A DNA stretch of 64,000 nucleotides from Rebecca billardiae RCC1528 (Eukaryota > Haptophyta): positions 1,114,869 through 1,178,868 of the forward strand of contig OZ251247.1 of NCBI GenBank assembly GCA_965240325.2. Reading direction: 5' to 3'. This document shows positions 34,665-43,667 of the stretch, piece after piece (the stretch's first letter is position 1; each line of letters opens with the position of its first letter). The notes under the pieces were generated by a model. It was not told the origin of the DNA. It searched no databases and saw nothing but the letters and a program-made list of their open reading frames with translations. The position numbers and the translations under genes were made by a program.

Positions 34665-35986
34665 GCTCGGCGGTCGAGCACGCGCTGCGCGAGCGCGCTC
34701 GCGCACGCGGCCACGAGCACGCGTTGCCCGAGGCGCTTCCCGCGGCGTCGTGCACTTGGACAGAGGAGCTCTTCGCACGTGATCGCGTGGCGACGATCGC
34801 CGCCGCGCACGCCAGCGTTCTCACGTGCGCGTGCGGCATCAGCAGTCGCTGGAGCGCGTTTGTGGACGCGGAGGGCGCGCTGCACACGTGCGGCGAAGGG
34901 GCCGAGAGCATGATTGCCACGCCCCGCGCGCTGGCGGTACTCGGGCATCCCGCATCGGCCACCCAGCCGGTATGCACGCCCCAGCGCGTCGCCTCGCTCT
35001 GTGCGGTGCGCGTGCGCGCCGTGGCAGCTGGCTCCTTCTACATGCTTGCGCTGAGCGATGCCGGCGCCGTGTACGGCTGCGGCGAGAACGGGCGCGGCCA
35101 GCTCGGGCTGGGCGACAGGAAGGAGCGTCGGTGGTTGGACGCGATCGACGCCCTGCGTGGCGAGCTCGTGGTGCACATCTGTACCGGTGCAGTCCACAGC
35201 CTCGCGCTCACGGCAGCTGGCTGTGCGTACAGCTGGGGCTGGAACTACTACGGCCAGCTCGGCCACGGCGACACGAAGGACCGGTGGGAGCCGACGCGCA
35301 TCGAGGCGCTGGACGGCGTGCGCGTGGGCGGCATCGCCGATGGCAAATACCACACGTTGCTGCTCTCAGCCAGTGGCGCCGTCTACTCGTGTGGCTTCAG
35401 TTACTTCGGCCAGCTCGGTCACGGCGACCAGCAGCATCAGCGCACGCCGAGGCGCATCGAGGCGCTCGCGGGCGTGCGCGCCGTGCACGTGAGCGCGGGC
35501 GAGGCGCACAGCCTGGTGGTGGACGCGGGTGGGCGCGTGCACTCGTTCGGGTGTGGCGCTTCCGGCCGACTCGGCGCCGACTCCGAGAACGATCAGCTTA
35601 CGCCGAGGCGCATCGAGGCGCTCAGGGGCGTGCACACAGTGCGTGCCCGCGCGGGCGACAGCTGCAGTGCGGTGCTCGGCGCAGACGGCAGCGTGCACGT
35701 CTTCGGACGCACGAATCACCTGCAGCTCGGCCTGGACGGGCCGACGGGGCAGCCCACGCGCGTGCCCGAGCTCGCGCTCGCCCGCGTGCTCGACTGCGCG
35801 CTCGCAGATTCCCACTCGCTCTTTGCGACCGCAGACGGTGGCATGTATGCGTGCGGCGAGCCGTCCGCAGCGCTCGGCCTCGGCCAGAGGCAGAGTCACA
35901 CAGCCGCCGGCAACCGTCGACGCTGCACGCCGCTGGAGCGAGTCGCGTCGCTGCCGCGCGTGCTGCCGTGGTCCCCGATGGGATGA
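34665..35986 (+). pseudogene. F-box/RCC1 gene, plus subtype, pair 3, 5'-truncated
   Basis: Homology begins at 34665 (GCTCGGCGGTCGAGCACG) in the codons that read SAVEHALRERARARGHE in intact copies. The promoter, ATG and first 48 codons, the whole F-box-like segment, are missing and foldback arm sequence takes their place. From there the frame is open and all seven RCC1 blades are present (CGENGRGQLGLGD, YSWGWNYYGQLGHGD, YSCGFSYFGQLGHGD, HSFGCGASGRLGADS). The first in-frame ATG is far inside (about 34909). It might make an F-box-less propeller if transcribed from the element, but a pseudogene is likelier. Confidence 0.82.
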
Positions 35987-36470
35987 GCAGCGATGGTCTA
36001 CCTAGCTCGTGCCAGTGCAGCGATGCCTACCCGGGGGCGGATAGGGACCTGCTAGTTGCTCCAGCGCCGGCTGACGGCGGGGGCCGACTGGGCACTGGCC
36101 CGACCGCGCCGCGGACAGTGAGACTGCGCGCACTTCTCACTGAGCCATGACGATGATATTGATGATGACTGATGACGACTGTGCTACGACGTACGTATAT
36201 ACGTATACGGCGCAGCAGCGGCTGCCCCCGTCGGTGAATGATGACGACGATGACGATGATGATGCCGCGCCGCGCGCGGCGCGATTTATTCATATATACA
36301 TATACGACATCATCATATCATCATCATATATATCGATCGTCCGTATAGTCGTAGTCGCACAGTCAGTCTCTCACTCAGACTCAGTCACTGCTGCCGACGA
36401 GTCCGAATGGACGAATGGTCGTGGCCGTACAGCAGGCTCGTCGTCGGCAGCCGTGATGGCCCCGGCGCCA
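35987..36470. other. Convergent intergenic region, pairs 3/4
   Basis: Low-complexity ATGATGACGAC and TATACGTATA-like runs, including an AT-rich stretch at 36285-36340 that stands out in this GC-rich array. It has the CTGCCGACGAG/CTCGTCGTCGGCAG hairpin near 36390-36455. No gene. Confidence 0.6.
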
Positions 36471-37958
36471 TCAGCCCGGCAAGCCCCCACCGTCATCATC
36501 ACCGCGCACGGGCACGCGAAGCAGCCCCGCGATGCGCACCATCGGCGCGTGCCGGGCACCGTCGCCCTCTCCGGATGCTGCCGGCGGCGGCCCCACCTTG
36601 CGGCCGACGGCGGCAGAGCCATGGCCGCACGCGTGCACGCAGCCGTCGGCCGTCACGTACAGCGCGTGGCTGTCCGACAGCGCACAGGCAGCCACTCGCT
36701 GCCCGCCCAGCAGCTCCACGCGCACCGGCACGCTGGCGTCTGCCGACGCTGGGCGGCCGAGCTGCGCGTATCGGTTCCACCCAAACGTGTGCACGCTGCC
36801 GTCAGCACCCAGCACCGCGCTGCCGTAAGGCCCCGCGCTGGCACTCACAGCGCGCATGCCGCCGAGTGTGGCGATGGGCGTAGGCAGGAGCTGCCCGCGT
36901 GTAGAGCCATGGCCGAGCTGTCCGAAGTGGCCGTCGCCAAACGAGAACGCACCGCCCCGCACGTCCACCACCAGGCTGTGGCGGTTGCCCGCGCTCACGT
37001 GCACGGCGCGCACGCCAGCCAGCGCCTCGATGCGCCTCGGCGTGAGCTGATGCTCCTGGTCGCCGTGGCCGAGCTGGCCGAAGCCGCCGAAGCCACACGA
37101 GTAGACGGTGCCACTGGCTGAGAGCAGTAGCGTGTGGTATTCGCCCGCGGCGATGCCACCCAAGCGCACGCCATTCAGCGCCTCGATGCGCGTCGGCTCC
37201 AACCGCTCCTTCGTGTCGCCGTGGCCGAGCTGGCCCCAGTCGTTGCTGCCCCAGCTGTACGCACACCCAGCGGCGGTGAGCGCGAGGCTGTGCTTGAAGC
37301 TGGCGGCGATGCCCACGACCAGCGCACCACGAGGTACTGCGATCAAAGCGAAGGAGAACCGAGCCTTGCCGTCTGCCAGCCCCAGCTGGCCACTGTAGTT
37401 GGCGCCGCAGCCGTACACAGCGCCGGCATCGCTCAGCGCGAGCAGGTGGTGGGTGCCAGCGGCCACCGCGACCACGCGCACACCGCTGAGGGAGGCGACG
37501 CGCGTCGGAGCGTGCATCGGCTCGAGGCGATCATCGCCGTGCCCCAGCGCAATGTGCGCGCGAGGAGGGCTCCACGGCCGCTCTTCCACGCCGCACGTGT
37601 GCAGCCCGCCCTCCGCGTCCACAAACGCGCTCACCGCGTCGAACCCCCCGTGAAAAACACTGTAGCCACCACCAGCCACCACCACCAGCCCGTGCGCACG
37701 CGCGAGCTGGAGGACGTGCTCGCGCGCGAGCAGCTCCCCGATCCAAGTGAACGACGCCGCGGGCAGCGTCCCGGGCAGCGCACGCTCGTGCCCGCGAGCG
37801 CGCGCGCGCTCAAGCAGCGCGCGCTCGACCGGCGAGCTGGCGCGGCCGGGCGCGCCGCGGAAGAGGCGCGAGGCGGGGAGCCAGGCGAGGATGCGCTCGA
37901 TCAGCTCCGGCGCCACGTCGGCGAGCGTGAGCCGCGGCAACGCAGCGGCGCTTGCCAT
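36471..37958 (-). CDS. F-box/RCC1 protein, minus subtype, pair 4, F-box shortened
   Basis: 495 aa. Relative to its sisters it lacks ten residues in the F-box-like segment: WLPAAQDLASANAASRLFRG is reduced to WLPASRLFRG, an in-frame 30-base loss that removes the DLAxANA helix and may impair F-box function. Seven blades follow (CGANYSGQLGLADG, YSWGSNDWGQLGHGD, YSCGFGGFGQLGHGD). Most of the protein is nearly identical to the pair-6 minus gene. Confidence 0.88.
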   Translation of the reverse strand: MASAAALPRLTLADVAPELIERILAWLPASRLFRGAPGRASSPVERALLERARARGHERALPGTLPAASFTWIGELLAREHVLQLARAHGLVVVAGGGYSVFHGGFDAVSAFVDAEGGLHTCGVEERPWSPPRAHIALGHGDDRLEPMHAPTRVASLSGVRVVAVAAGTHHLLALSDAGAVYGCGANYSGQLGLADGKARFSFALIAVPRGALVVGIAASFKHSLALTAAGCAYSWGSNDWGQLGHGDTKERLEPTRIEALNGVRLGGIAAGEYHTLLLSASGTVYSCGFGGFGQLGHGDQEHQLTPRRIEALAGVRAVHVSAGNRHSLVVDVRGGAFSFGDGHFGQLGHGSTRGQLLPTPIATLGGMRAVSASAGPYGSAVLGADGSVHTFGWNRYAQLGRPASADASVPVRVELLGGQRVAACALSDSHALYVTADGCVHACGHGSAAVGRKVGPPPAASGEGDGARHAPMVRIAGLLRVPVRGDDDGGGLPG

Positions 37959-38140
37959 CTCGACCGCCGTCCCTCCGCCACCGTCGCTCACGCCTTGGCT
38001 TGGCCGCCACCCCACTGGAGCGGCGCGGCCACTGGCCGTGGCCAAACGGTCTTCGTCCGTCCAGTTGAACACCCCGGACCGAGCAGCCCCGCCGCCGAGG
38101 CGGAGGGAGCCACCGCGCGCGAGAGAAGCGCCGCCGCGTC
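37959..38140. promoter_or_regulatory. Divergent promoter of RCC1 pair 4
   Basis: 182 bases between ATGs, with GGCCACTGGCCGTGGCCAAA followed by CGGTCTTCGTCCGTCCAG. This is an intact example of the site into which the foldback at 48876-50008 inserted in pair 7. Confidence 0.6.
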
Positions 38141-39604
38141 ATGGCATCGCCCCCCGCGAAAGACGCCACGATCGGCGCGCTGCCGCCCGAGCTGCTCGCG
38201 CGCGTGCTCGGCTTTCTCGTGCGCGCGCACGATCTAGCCGCCGCGAACGCCGCTTCGCGCCTCTTCCGCGGCGCGCCCGGCGAGCGCTCGGCGGTCGAGC
38301 ACGCGCTGCGCGAGCGCGCCCGCGCACGCGGCCACGAGCACGCGCTGCCCGAGGCGCTGCCCGCGGCGTCGTGCACTTGGACCGAGGAGCTCTTCGCACG
38401 CGATGGCGTGGCGACGATCGCCTCCGCGCACGCCAGCGTCCTCGCGTGCGCGCCCGGCTACAGCCGTCGCTGGAGCGCGTTTGTGGACGCGGACGGCGCG
38501 CTGCACACGTGCGGCGAGGAGAAGGAGCTCACGCCGGGCGAGTCTCGCGCGCCGGCAGCACTGGGGCTACCCACATTGGCCACCGTGCCGATATGCACGC
38601 CCCAGCGCGTTGCCTCGCTCTGCGCGGTGCGCGTGGTCGCGGTGGCCGCTGGCGACGACCACCTGCTTACGCTGAGCGACGCAGGCGCCGTGTACGGCTG
38701 CGGCTTCAACCAGCACGGCCAGCTCGGGCTGGGCGACACTGGGACGCGTTACTCGTTCGAAGCGATCGCCGCCCTCAGCGGCGAGCTCGTCGTGCACATC
38801 TGTGCCGGCGCCTGGCACAGCCTCGCGCTCACCGCCGCTGGCTGCGCGTACAGCTGGGGCGACAACGCGCTCGGCAAGCTCGGACACGGCGACACGAAGG
38901 ACCGGTGGGAGCCGACGCGCATCGAGGCGCTGGACGGCGTGCGCTTGGGCGGGATAGCCGCGGGTGAAAGGCACACGCTACTACTCTCAGCCAGTGGCGC
39001 CGTCTACTCGTGCGGCGCGGGCTACTACGGCCGGCTCGGCCACGGCGACGAGCAGCATCAGCACACGCCGAGGCGCATCGAGGCGCTCGTGGGCGTGCGC
39101 GCCGTGCACGTGAGCGCAGGCGATGCGCACAGCCTGGTGGTGGATGCTGCGGGGCGCGTGTGCTCGTTCGGGGCCGGCCATGTTGGCCAGCTCGGCACGG
39201 GCCAGCGGGCCCAGCCCATGCCTCGGCGCATCGATGCGCTCGCGAGCACCCGCGCTGTGCGCGCCCGCGCCGGCGACTACAGCAGCGCGGTGCTCGGCGC
39301 GGACGGCAGCGTGCACGTCTTCGGGCGCACGCATCACCCGCAGCTCGGCCTGGGAGGGCCGACGGGGCCGCCTGAGCGCGTGCCCGAGCTCGCGCTCGCC
39401 CGCGTGCTCGACTGCGCGCTCGCCGCTTCCCACTCGCTCTTTGCGACCGCGGACGGTGGCGTGTACGCGTGCGGCGAGCCGTGCGCAGCGCTCGGCCTCG
39501 GCCAGAGGCAGAGTCACACAGCCGACGGCAACCGTCCACGCTGCACGCCGCCGGAGCGAGTCGCGTCGCTGCCGCGCGTGCTGCCGTGGTCCCCGATGGG
39601 ATGA
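38141..39604 (+). CDS. F-box/RCC1 protein, plus subtype, pair 4
   Basis: 487 aa from MASPPAKDATIGALPPELLA. The F-box-like segment is LPPELLARVLGFLVRAHDLA then AANAASRLFR. Seven blades: CGFNQHGQLGLGD, YSWGDNALGKLGHGD, YSCGAGYYGRLGHGD, CSFGAGHVGQLGTGQ, VFGRTHHPQLGLGG and the terminal ACGEPCAALGLGQ. The blade after GTGQ is a few residues shorter (RAQPMPRRIDALASTRAVRA). Promoter and 3' context are intact. Confidence 0.9.
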   Translation: MASPPAKDATIGALPPELLARVLGFLVRAHDLAAANAASRLFRGAPGERSAVEHALRERARARGHEHALPEALPAASCTWTEELFARDGVATIASAHASVLACAPGYSRRWSAFVDADGALHTCGEEKELTPGESRAPAALGLPTLATVPICTPQRVASLCAVRVVAVAAGDDHLLTLSDAGAVYGCGFNQHGQLGLGDTGTRYSFEAIAALSGELVVHICAGAWHSLALTAAGCAYSWGDNALGKLGHGDTKDRWEPTRIEALDGVRLGGIAAGERHTLLLSASGAVYSCGAGYYGRLGHGDEQHQHTPRRIEALVGVRAVHVSAGDAHSLVVDAAGRVCSFGAGHVGQLGTGQRAQPMPRRIDALASTRAVRARAGDYSSAVLGADGSVHVFGRTHHPQLGLGGPTGPPERVPELALARVLDCALAASHSLFATADGGVYACGEPCAALGLGQRQSHTADGNRPRCTPPERVASLPRVLPWSPMG

Positions 39605-40032
39605 GCAGCGATGGCCTACCTAGCTCGTGCCAGTGGCTCCAGCGCCGGCTGACGCGGGGGCGGACTGGGCACTGGCCCGACTGCGCCGCGGACAGTGATG
39701 ACTGCTTGCACTTCTCACTGAGTCAGTGACTGAGTAGCCATGACGATGATGATGATGACTGATGACGACTGATGTGCTACGACGTACGTAAACGGCGCAG
39801 CAGCGGCTGCCCGTCGGTGAATGACGATGACGATGATGATGCCGCCGCGCGCGGCGCGATTTCATATTCGTCATCATCGTCATATCGCGCGTCCGTCGTA
39901 TAGTCGCACAGCAGACAGCAGTCAGTCTCTCACTCAGTCGTCACTACTGAGACTGCCGACGGCGACGAGTCCGACTGGTCCGGTGGCCGTACAGCAGGCT
40001 CGTCGTCGGCAGCAGTGATGGCCCCGGCGCCA
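39605..40032. other. Convergent intergenic region, pairs 4/5
   Basis: No gene. It has GATGATGATGA and CATCATCGTCAT runs, and a variant of the hairpin (CTGCCGACGGCGACGAG with CTCGTCGTCGGCAG, 39952-40013) in which the unpaired triplet is on the other arm. Confidence 0.6.
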
Positions 40033-41550
40033 TCATCCCGGCAAGCCACCACCGTCATCATCACCGCACACGGGCACGCGAGGCAGCCCCGCGATGCGCA
40101 CCATCGGCGCGAGCGGAGCACCGTCGCCCTCTCCGGACGCTGCCGGCGGCGGCTCCACCTTGCGGCCGACGGCGGCAGAGCCATGGCCGCACGCGTGCAC
40201 GCAGCCGTCGGCCGTCACGTACAGCGCGTGGCTGTGCGAGAGCGCACATGCGGCCACGCGCTGCCCGCCCAGCAGCTCCACACGCACCGGCACGCGGGGG
40301 TCTGCCGACGCTGGGCGGCCGAGCTGCGCGTACCGGTTCTCCCCGAACGTGTGCAAGCTGCCGTCCGCGCCCAGCACCGCGCTGCCGCAAGGCCCCGCGC
40401 TGGCACTCACAGCGCACACGCCGCCGAGTGCGGCGATGGGCGTAGGCAGAAGCTGCTTGCGTGTAGAGCCATGGCCGAGCTGTCCGGACTGGCCGTCACC
40501 GAACGAGGACGCAGTGCCCCAGGCGTCCACCACCAGGCTGTGGAAGTCGCCGGCGCTCACGTGCACGGCGCGCACGCCCGCGAGCGCCTCGATGCGCCTC
40601 GGCGCGTGCTGATCCTGCTGGTCGCCGTGGCCGAGCTGGCCGAAGCAGCCAAATCCGCACGAGAAGACGTCACCATCTGCCGCAAGCAGCAGCGTGTGCC
40701 AACGCCCTGCAGAGATGCCGCCCACGCGCATGCCGCCCAGCACCTCGATGTGCGTCGGCTCCCACCGCTCCTTCATGTCGCCGTGGCCGAGCTGGCCGCT
40801 GCAGTTGTAGCCCCAGCTGTACGCGCAGCCAGCGGCGGTGAGCGCGAGGCTGTGGTAGGCGCCAGCGGCGATGCCCACGACCAGCGCGTCACGAGGTACT
40901 GCGATCGAAGTGAAGGAGGGCCGAGCCTCTCCGTCGCCCAGGCCGAGCTGGCCACAGAAGTTCTCGCCGCAGCCGTACACGGCGCCGGCATCGCTCAGAG
41001 CGAGCAGGTGGTGGTAGCCAGCCGCCACCGCGACCACGCGCACCGGAGAGAGCGAGGCTACGTGCGTCGGCGTGTGCATCGGCTCGAGGTGATCGTCGCC
41101 GTGCCCCAGCGCACAGGGCGCGCCAGGAGGGCGCCCCGGCGTCTCTTCCGCGCCGCACGTGTGCAGCCCGCCCTCCGCGTCCACAAACGCGCTCATCGCT
41201 TCGAAAGTTCCGAAAGCACCGCGATTGAAGCCCCCGCAAGCCGCCACCTGCGCGTGCGCACGCGCGAGCTGGAGGAGGTGCTCGCGCGCGAGCAAATATT
41301 CTGTCCACGTGCACGACGCCGAGGGCAGCGTCGCCGGCAGCGCGCGCTCGTGCCCGCGCGCGCGCGCGCGCTCGCGCAGCACGCGCTCGACCGGCGAGCT
41401 GGCGCGGCCGGGCGCGCCGCGGAAGAGGCGCGAGGCGGCGTTGGCGCTCGCGAGGTCTTGCGCGGCGGGGAGCCAGGCGAGGATGCGCTCGATCAGCTCC
41501 GGCGCCACGTCGGCGAGCGTGAGCCGCGGCAATGCAGCGGCGCTTGCCAT
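40033..41550 (-). CDS. F-box/RCC1 protein, minus subtype, pair 5
   Basis: 505 aa, MASAAALPRLTLADVAPELI to DDGGGLPG. Full-length F-box-like segment. The linker differs from sisters (TWTEYLLAREHLLQLARAHA and GGFNRGAFGTFEA). Seven blades, including CGENFCGQLGLGDG, YSWGYNCSGQLGHGD, FSCGFGCFGQLGHGD and SSFGDGQSGQLGHGS. The middle third closely resembles the pair-2 minus gene (GEARPSFTSIAVPRDALVVG). Confidence 0.9.
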   Translation of the reverse strand: MASAAALPRLTLADVAPELIERILAWLPAAQDLASANAASRLFRGAPGRASSPVERVLRERARARGHERALPATLPSASCTWTEYLLAREHLLQLARAHAQVAACGGFNRGAFGTFEAMSAFVDAEGGLHTCGAEETPGRPPGAPCALGHGDDHLEPMHTPTHVASLSPVRVVAVAAGYHHLLALSDAGAVYGCGENFCGQLGLGDGEARPSFTSIAVPRDALVVGIAAGAYHSLALTAAGCAYSWGYNCSGQLGHGDMKERWEPTHIEVLGGMRVGGISAGRWHTLLLAADGDVFSCGFGCFGQLGHGDQQDQHAPRRIEALAGVRAVHVSAGDFHSLVVDAWGTASSFGDGQSGQLGHGSTRKQLLPTPIAALGGVCAVSASAGPCGSAVLGADGSLHTFGENRYAQLGRPASADPRVPVRVELLGGQRVAACALSHSHALYVTADGCVHACGHGSAAVGRKVEPPPAASGEGDGAPLAPMVRIAGLPRVPVCGDDDGGGLPG

Positions 41551-41732
41551 CTCGACCGCCGTCCCTCCGCCACCGTCGCTCACGCCTTGGCTTGGCCGCC
41601 ACCCCACTGGAGCGGCGCGGCCACTGGCCGTGGCCAAACGGTCTTCGTCCGTCCAGTTGAACACCCCGGACCGAGCAGCCCCGCCGCCGAGGCGGAGGGA
41701 GCCACCGCGCGCGAGAGAAGCGCCGCCGACTC
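41551..41732. promoter_or_regulatory. Divergent promoter of RCC1 pair 5
   Basis: 182 bases with the same order of blocks as pair 4: CCTTGGCTTGGCCGCCACCC, GGCCGTGGCCAAACGGTC, TTCGTCCGTCCAG and CGGAGGGAGCCACCGCGC. The plus-gene start context is CCGACTCATGG. Confidence 0.6.
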
Positions 41733-43196
41733 ATGGCATCACGCCCCGCGACAGACGCCACGATCGGCGCGCTGCCGCCCGAGCTACTCGCGCGCGTGCT
41801 CGGCTTTCTTGAGCGCGCGCGCGATCTGGCCGCCGCGAACGCCGCTTCGCGCCTCTTCCGCGGCGCCCCCGGCGAGCGCTCGGCGGTCGAGCACGCGCTG
41901 CGCGAGCGCGCGCGCGCGCGCGGCCACGAGCACGCGCTGCCCGAGGCGCTGCCCGCGGCGTCGTGCACGTGGACCGAGGAGCTCTTCGCACGTGATCGCG
42001 TTGCGACGATCGCCGCCGCGCACGCCAGCGTCCTCGCGTGCGCGCCCGGCTACAGCCGTCGCTGGAGTGCGTTTGTGGACGCGGACGGCGCGCTGCACAC
42101 GTGCGGCGAGGAGGAGGACGACGTGACGGGCGAGCTTCGCGCACCGGCAGCACTTGGGCACTCCGCATCAGTCAGCGAGCCGATCTGCACGCCACAGCGC
42201 GTCGCCTCGCTCTCTGCGGTGCGCGTGGTCGCGGTGTCCGCTGGCTGTGCCCACCTCCTCGCGCTGAGCGAGGCCGGCGCCGTCTACGGCTGCGGCGAGA
42301 ACTTGCTCGGCCAGCTCGGGCTGGGCGGCACTGCGACGCGTCGGTCGTTCGAAGCGATTGAGTCCCTTCGCCACGAGCTCGTCGTGCACATCTGTGCCGG
42401 CGCCTGCCACAGCCTCGCGCTCACCGCCGCTGGCTGTGCGTACAGCTGGGGCTACAACAGCCGCGGCCAGCTCGGCCACGGCGACACGAAGAAGCGGCGG
42501 GAGCCGACGCGCATCGCGGCGCTGGACGGCGTGCGCGTGGGCGGGATCGCGGCAGGGGGCAATCACACGTTGCTGCTCGTAATCAGCGGCGCCGTCTACT
42601 CGTGTGGCCATGGCTACGTGGGCCGGCTCGGCCACGGCGACGGGCAGGCTCAGCACACGCCGAGGCGCATCGAGGCGCTCGCGGGCGTGCGCGCCGTGCA
42701 CGTGAGCGCAGGCGAGGCGCACAGCCTGGTGGTGGACGCGGTGGGGTGCGTGCACTCGTTCGGGTGGGGCTCTTCCTGCCAACTCGGCACCGGCTCCAAG
42801 CACAATCAGCACACGCCGAGGCGCATCGAGGCGCTCGCTGGCGCCCGCTCCGTGCGCGCCCGCGCCGGCAACTACAGCAGTGCGGTGCTCGGCGCGGACG
42901 GCAGCGTGCACGTCTTCGGACGCACGAATCACCCGCAGCTCGGCCTGGACGGGCCGACGGGGCAGCCCACGCGCGTGCCCGAGCTCGCGCACGCCCGCGT
43001 GCTCGACTGCGCGCTCGCCGCTTCCCACTCGCTCTTTGCGACCGCTGACGGTGGCGTGTACGCGTGCGGCGAGCCGTGCGCAGCGCTCGGCCTCGGCCAG
43101 AGGCTGAGTCGTGCGGCAGACGGCAACCGACGCTGCACGCCGCCGGAGCGAGTCGCGTCGCTGCCGCGCGTGCTGCCGTGGTCTCCGACGGGTTGA
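41733..43196 (+). CDS. F-box/RCC1 protein, plus subtype, pair 5
   Basis: 487 aa from MASRPATDATIGALPPELLA. F-box-like residues 14-45. Seven blades: CGENLLGQLGLGG, YSWGYNSRGQLGHGD, YSCGHGYVGRLGHGD, HSFGWGSSCQLGTGS (Gly-Gln replaced by Cys-Gln), VFGRTNHPQLGLDG and ACGEPCAALGLGQ. The N-terminal linker (VLACAPGYSRRWSAFVDADG) is shared with the pair-4 plus gene. Confidence 0.9.
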   Translation: MASRPATDATIGALPPELLARVLGFLERARDLAAANAASRLFRGAPGERSAVEHALRERARARGHEHALPEALPAASCTWTEELFARDRVATIAAAHASVLACAPGYSRRWSAFVDADGALHTCGEEEDDVTGELRAPAALGHSASVSEPICTPQRVASLSAVRVVAVSAGCAHLLALSEAGAVYGCGENLLGQLGLGGTATRRSFEAIESLRHELVVHICAGACHSLALTAAGCAYSWGYNSRGQLGHGDTKKRREPTRIAALDGVRVGGIAAGGNHTLLLVISGAVYSCGHGYVGRLGHGDGQAQHTPRRIEALAGVRAVHVSAGEAHSLVVDAVGCVHSFGWGSSCQLGTGSKHNQHTPRRIEALAGARSVRARAGNYSSAVLGADGSVHVFGRTNHPQLGLDGPTGQPTRVPELAHARVLDCALAASHSLFATADGGVYACGEPCAALGLGQRLSRAADGNRRCTPPERVASLPRVLPWSPTG

Positions 43197-43667
43197 GCAG
43201 CGATGGCCTACCTAGCTCGTGCCAGTGGCGCGATGCCTACCCGGGGCGGATCGGACCAGCTTGCTCCAGCGGGCCGCGAGCGCCGCGGGTGGGGCCGATT
43301 GCTCCGCGGACACCAATCACCATTGAGACTGCATGCGCGCACTACTACTCAAGCTGAGAGTCATGACGATGATGATCGACTGATGACGACTGTGCTACGA
43401 CGTATACGGCGCAGCAGCAGCGGTTGCGCCCGTTGATATTCATGAATGATGATATGCCACGACGATGATGATAGATGACGACGATGATGATGCCGCCGCG
43501 GCGCGATTTATTCATATCATCGTCATCGTCCGTCGTCGTAGTCGTCGTACAGCAGTCTCTCACTGCTGCCGACGAGTCCCGGCGGAATGTTCGTGGCCGT
43601 ACGACAGGCTCGTCGTCGGCAGCCGTGATGGCCCCGGTGCCATCAGCCCGGCAAGCCGCCACCGTCA
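43197..43667. other. Convergent intergenic region, pairs 5/6
   Basis: No gene. GATGATGATCGACTGATGACG-type low complexity and the hairpin CTGCCGACGAG/CTCGTCGTCGGCAG (43566-43622). Confidence 0.6.
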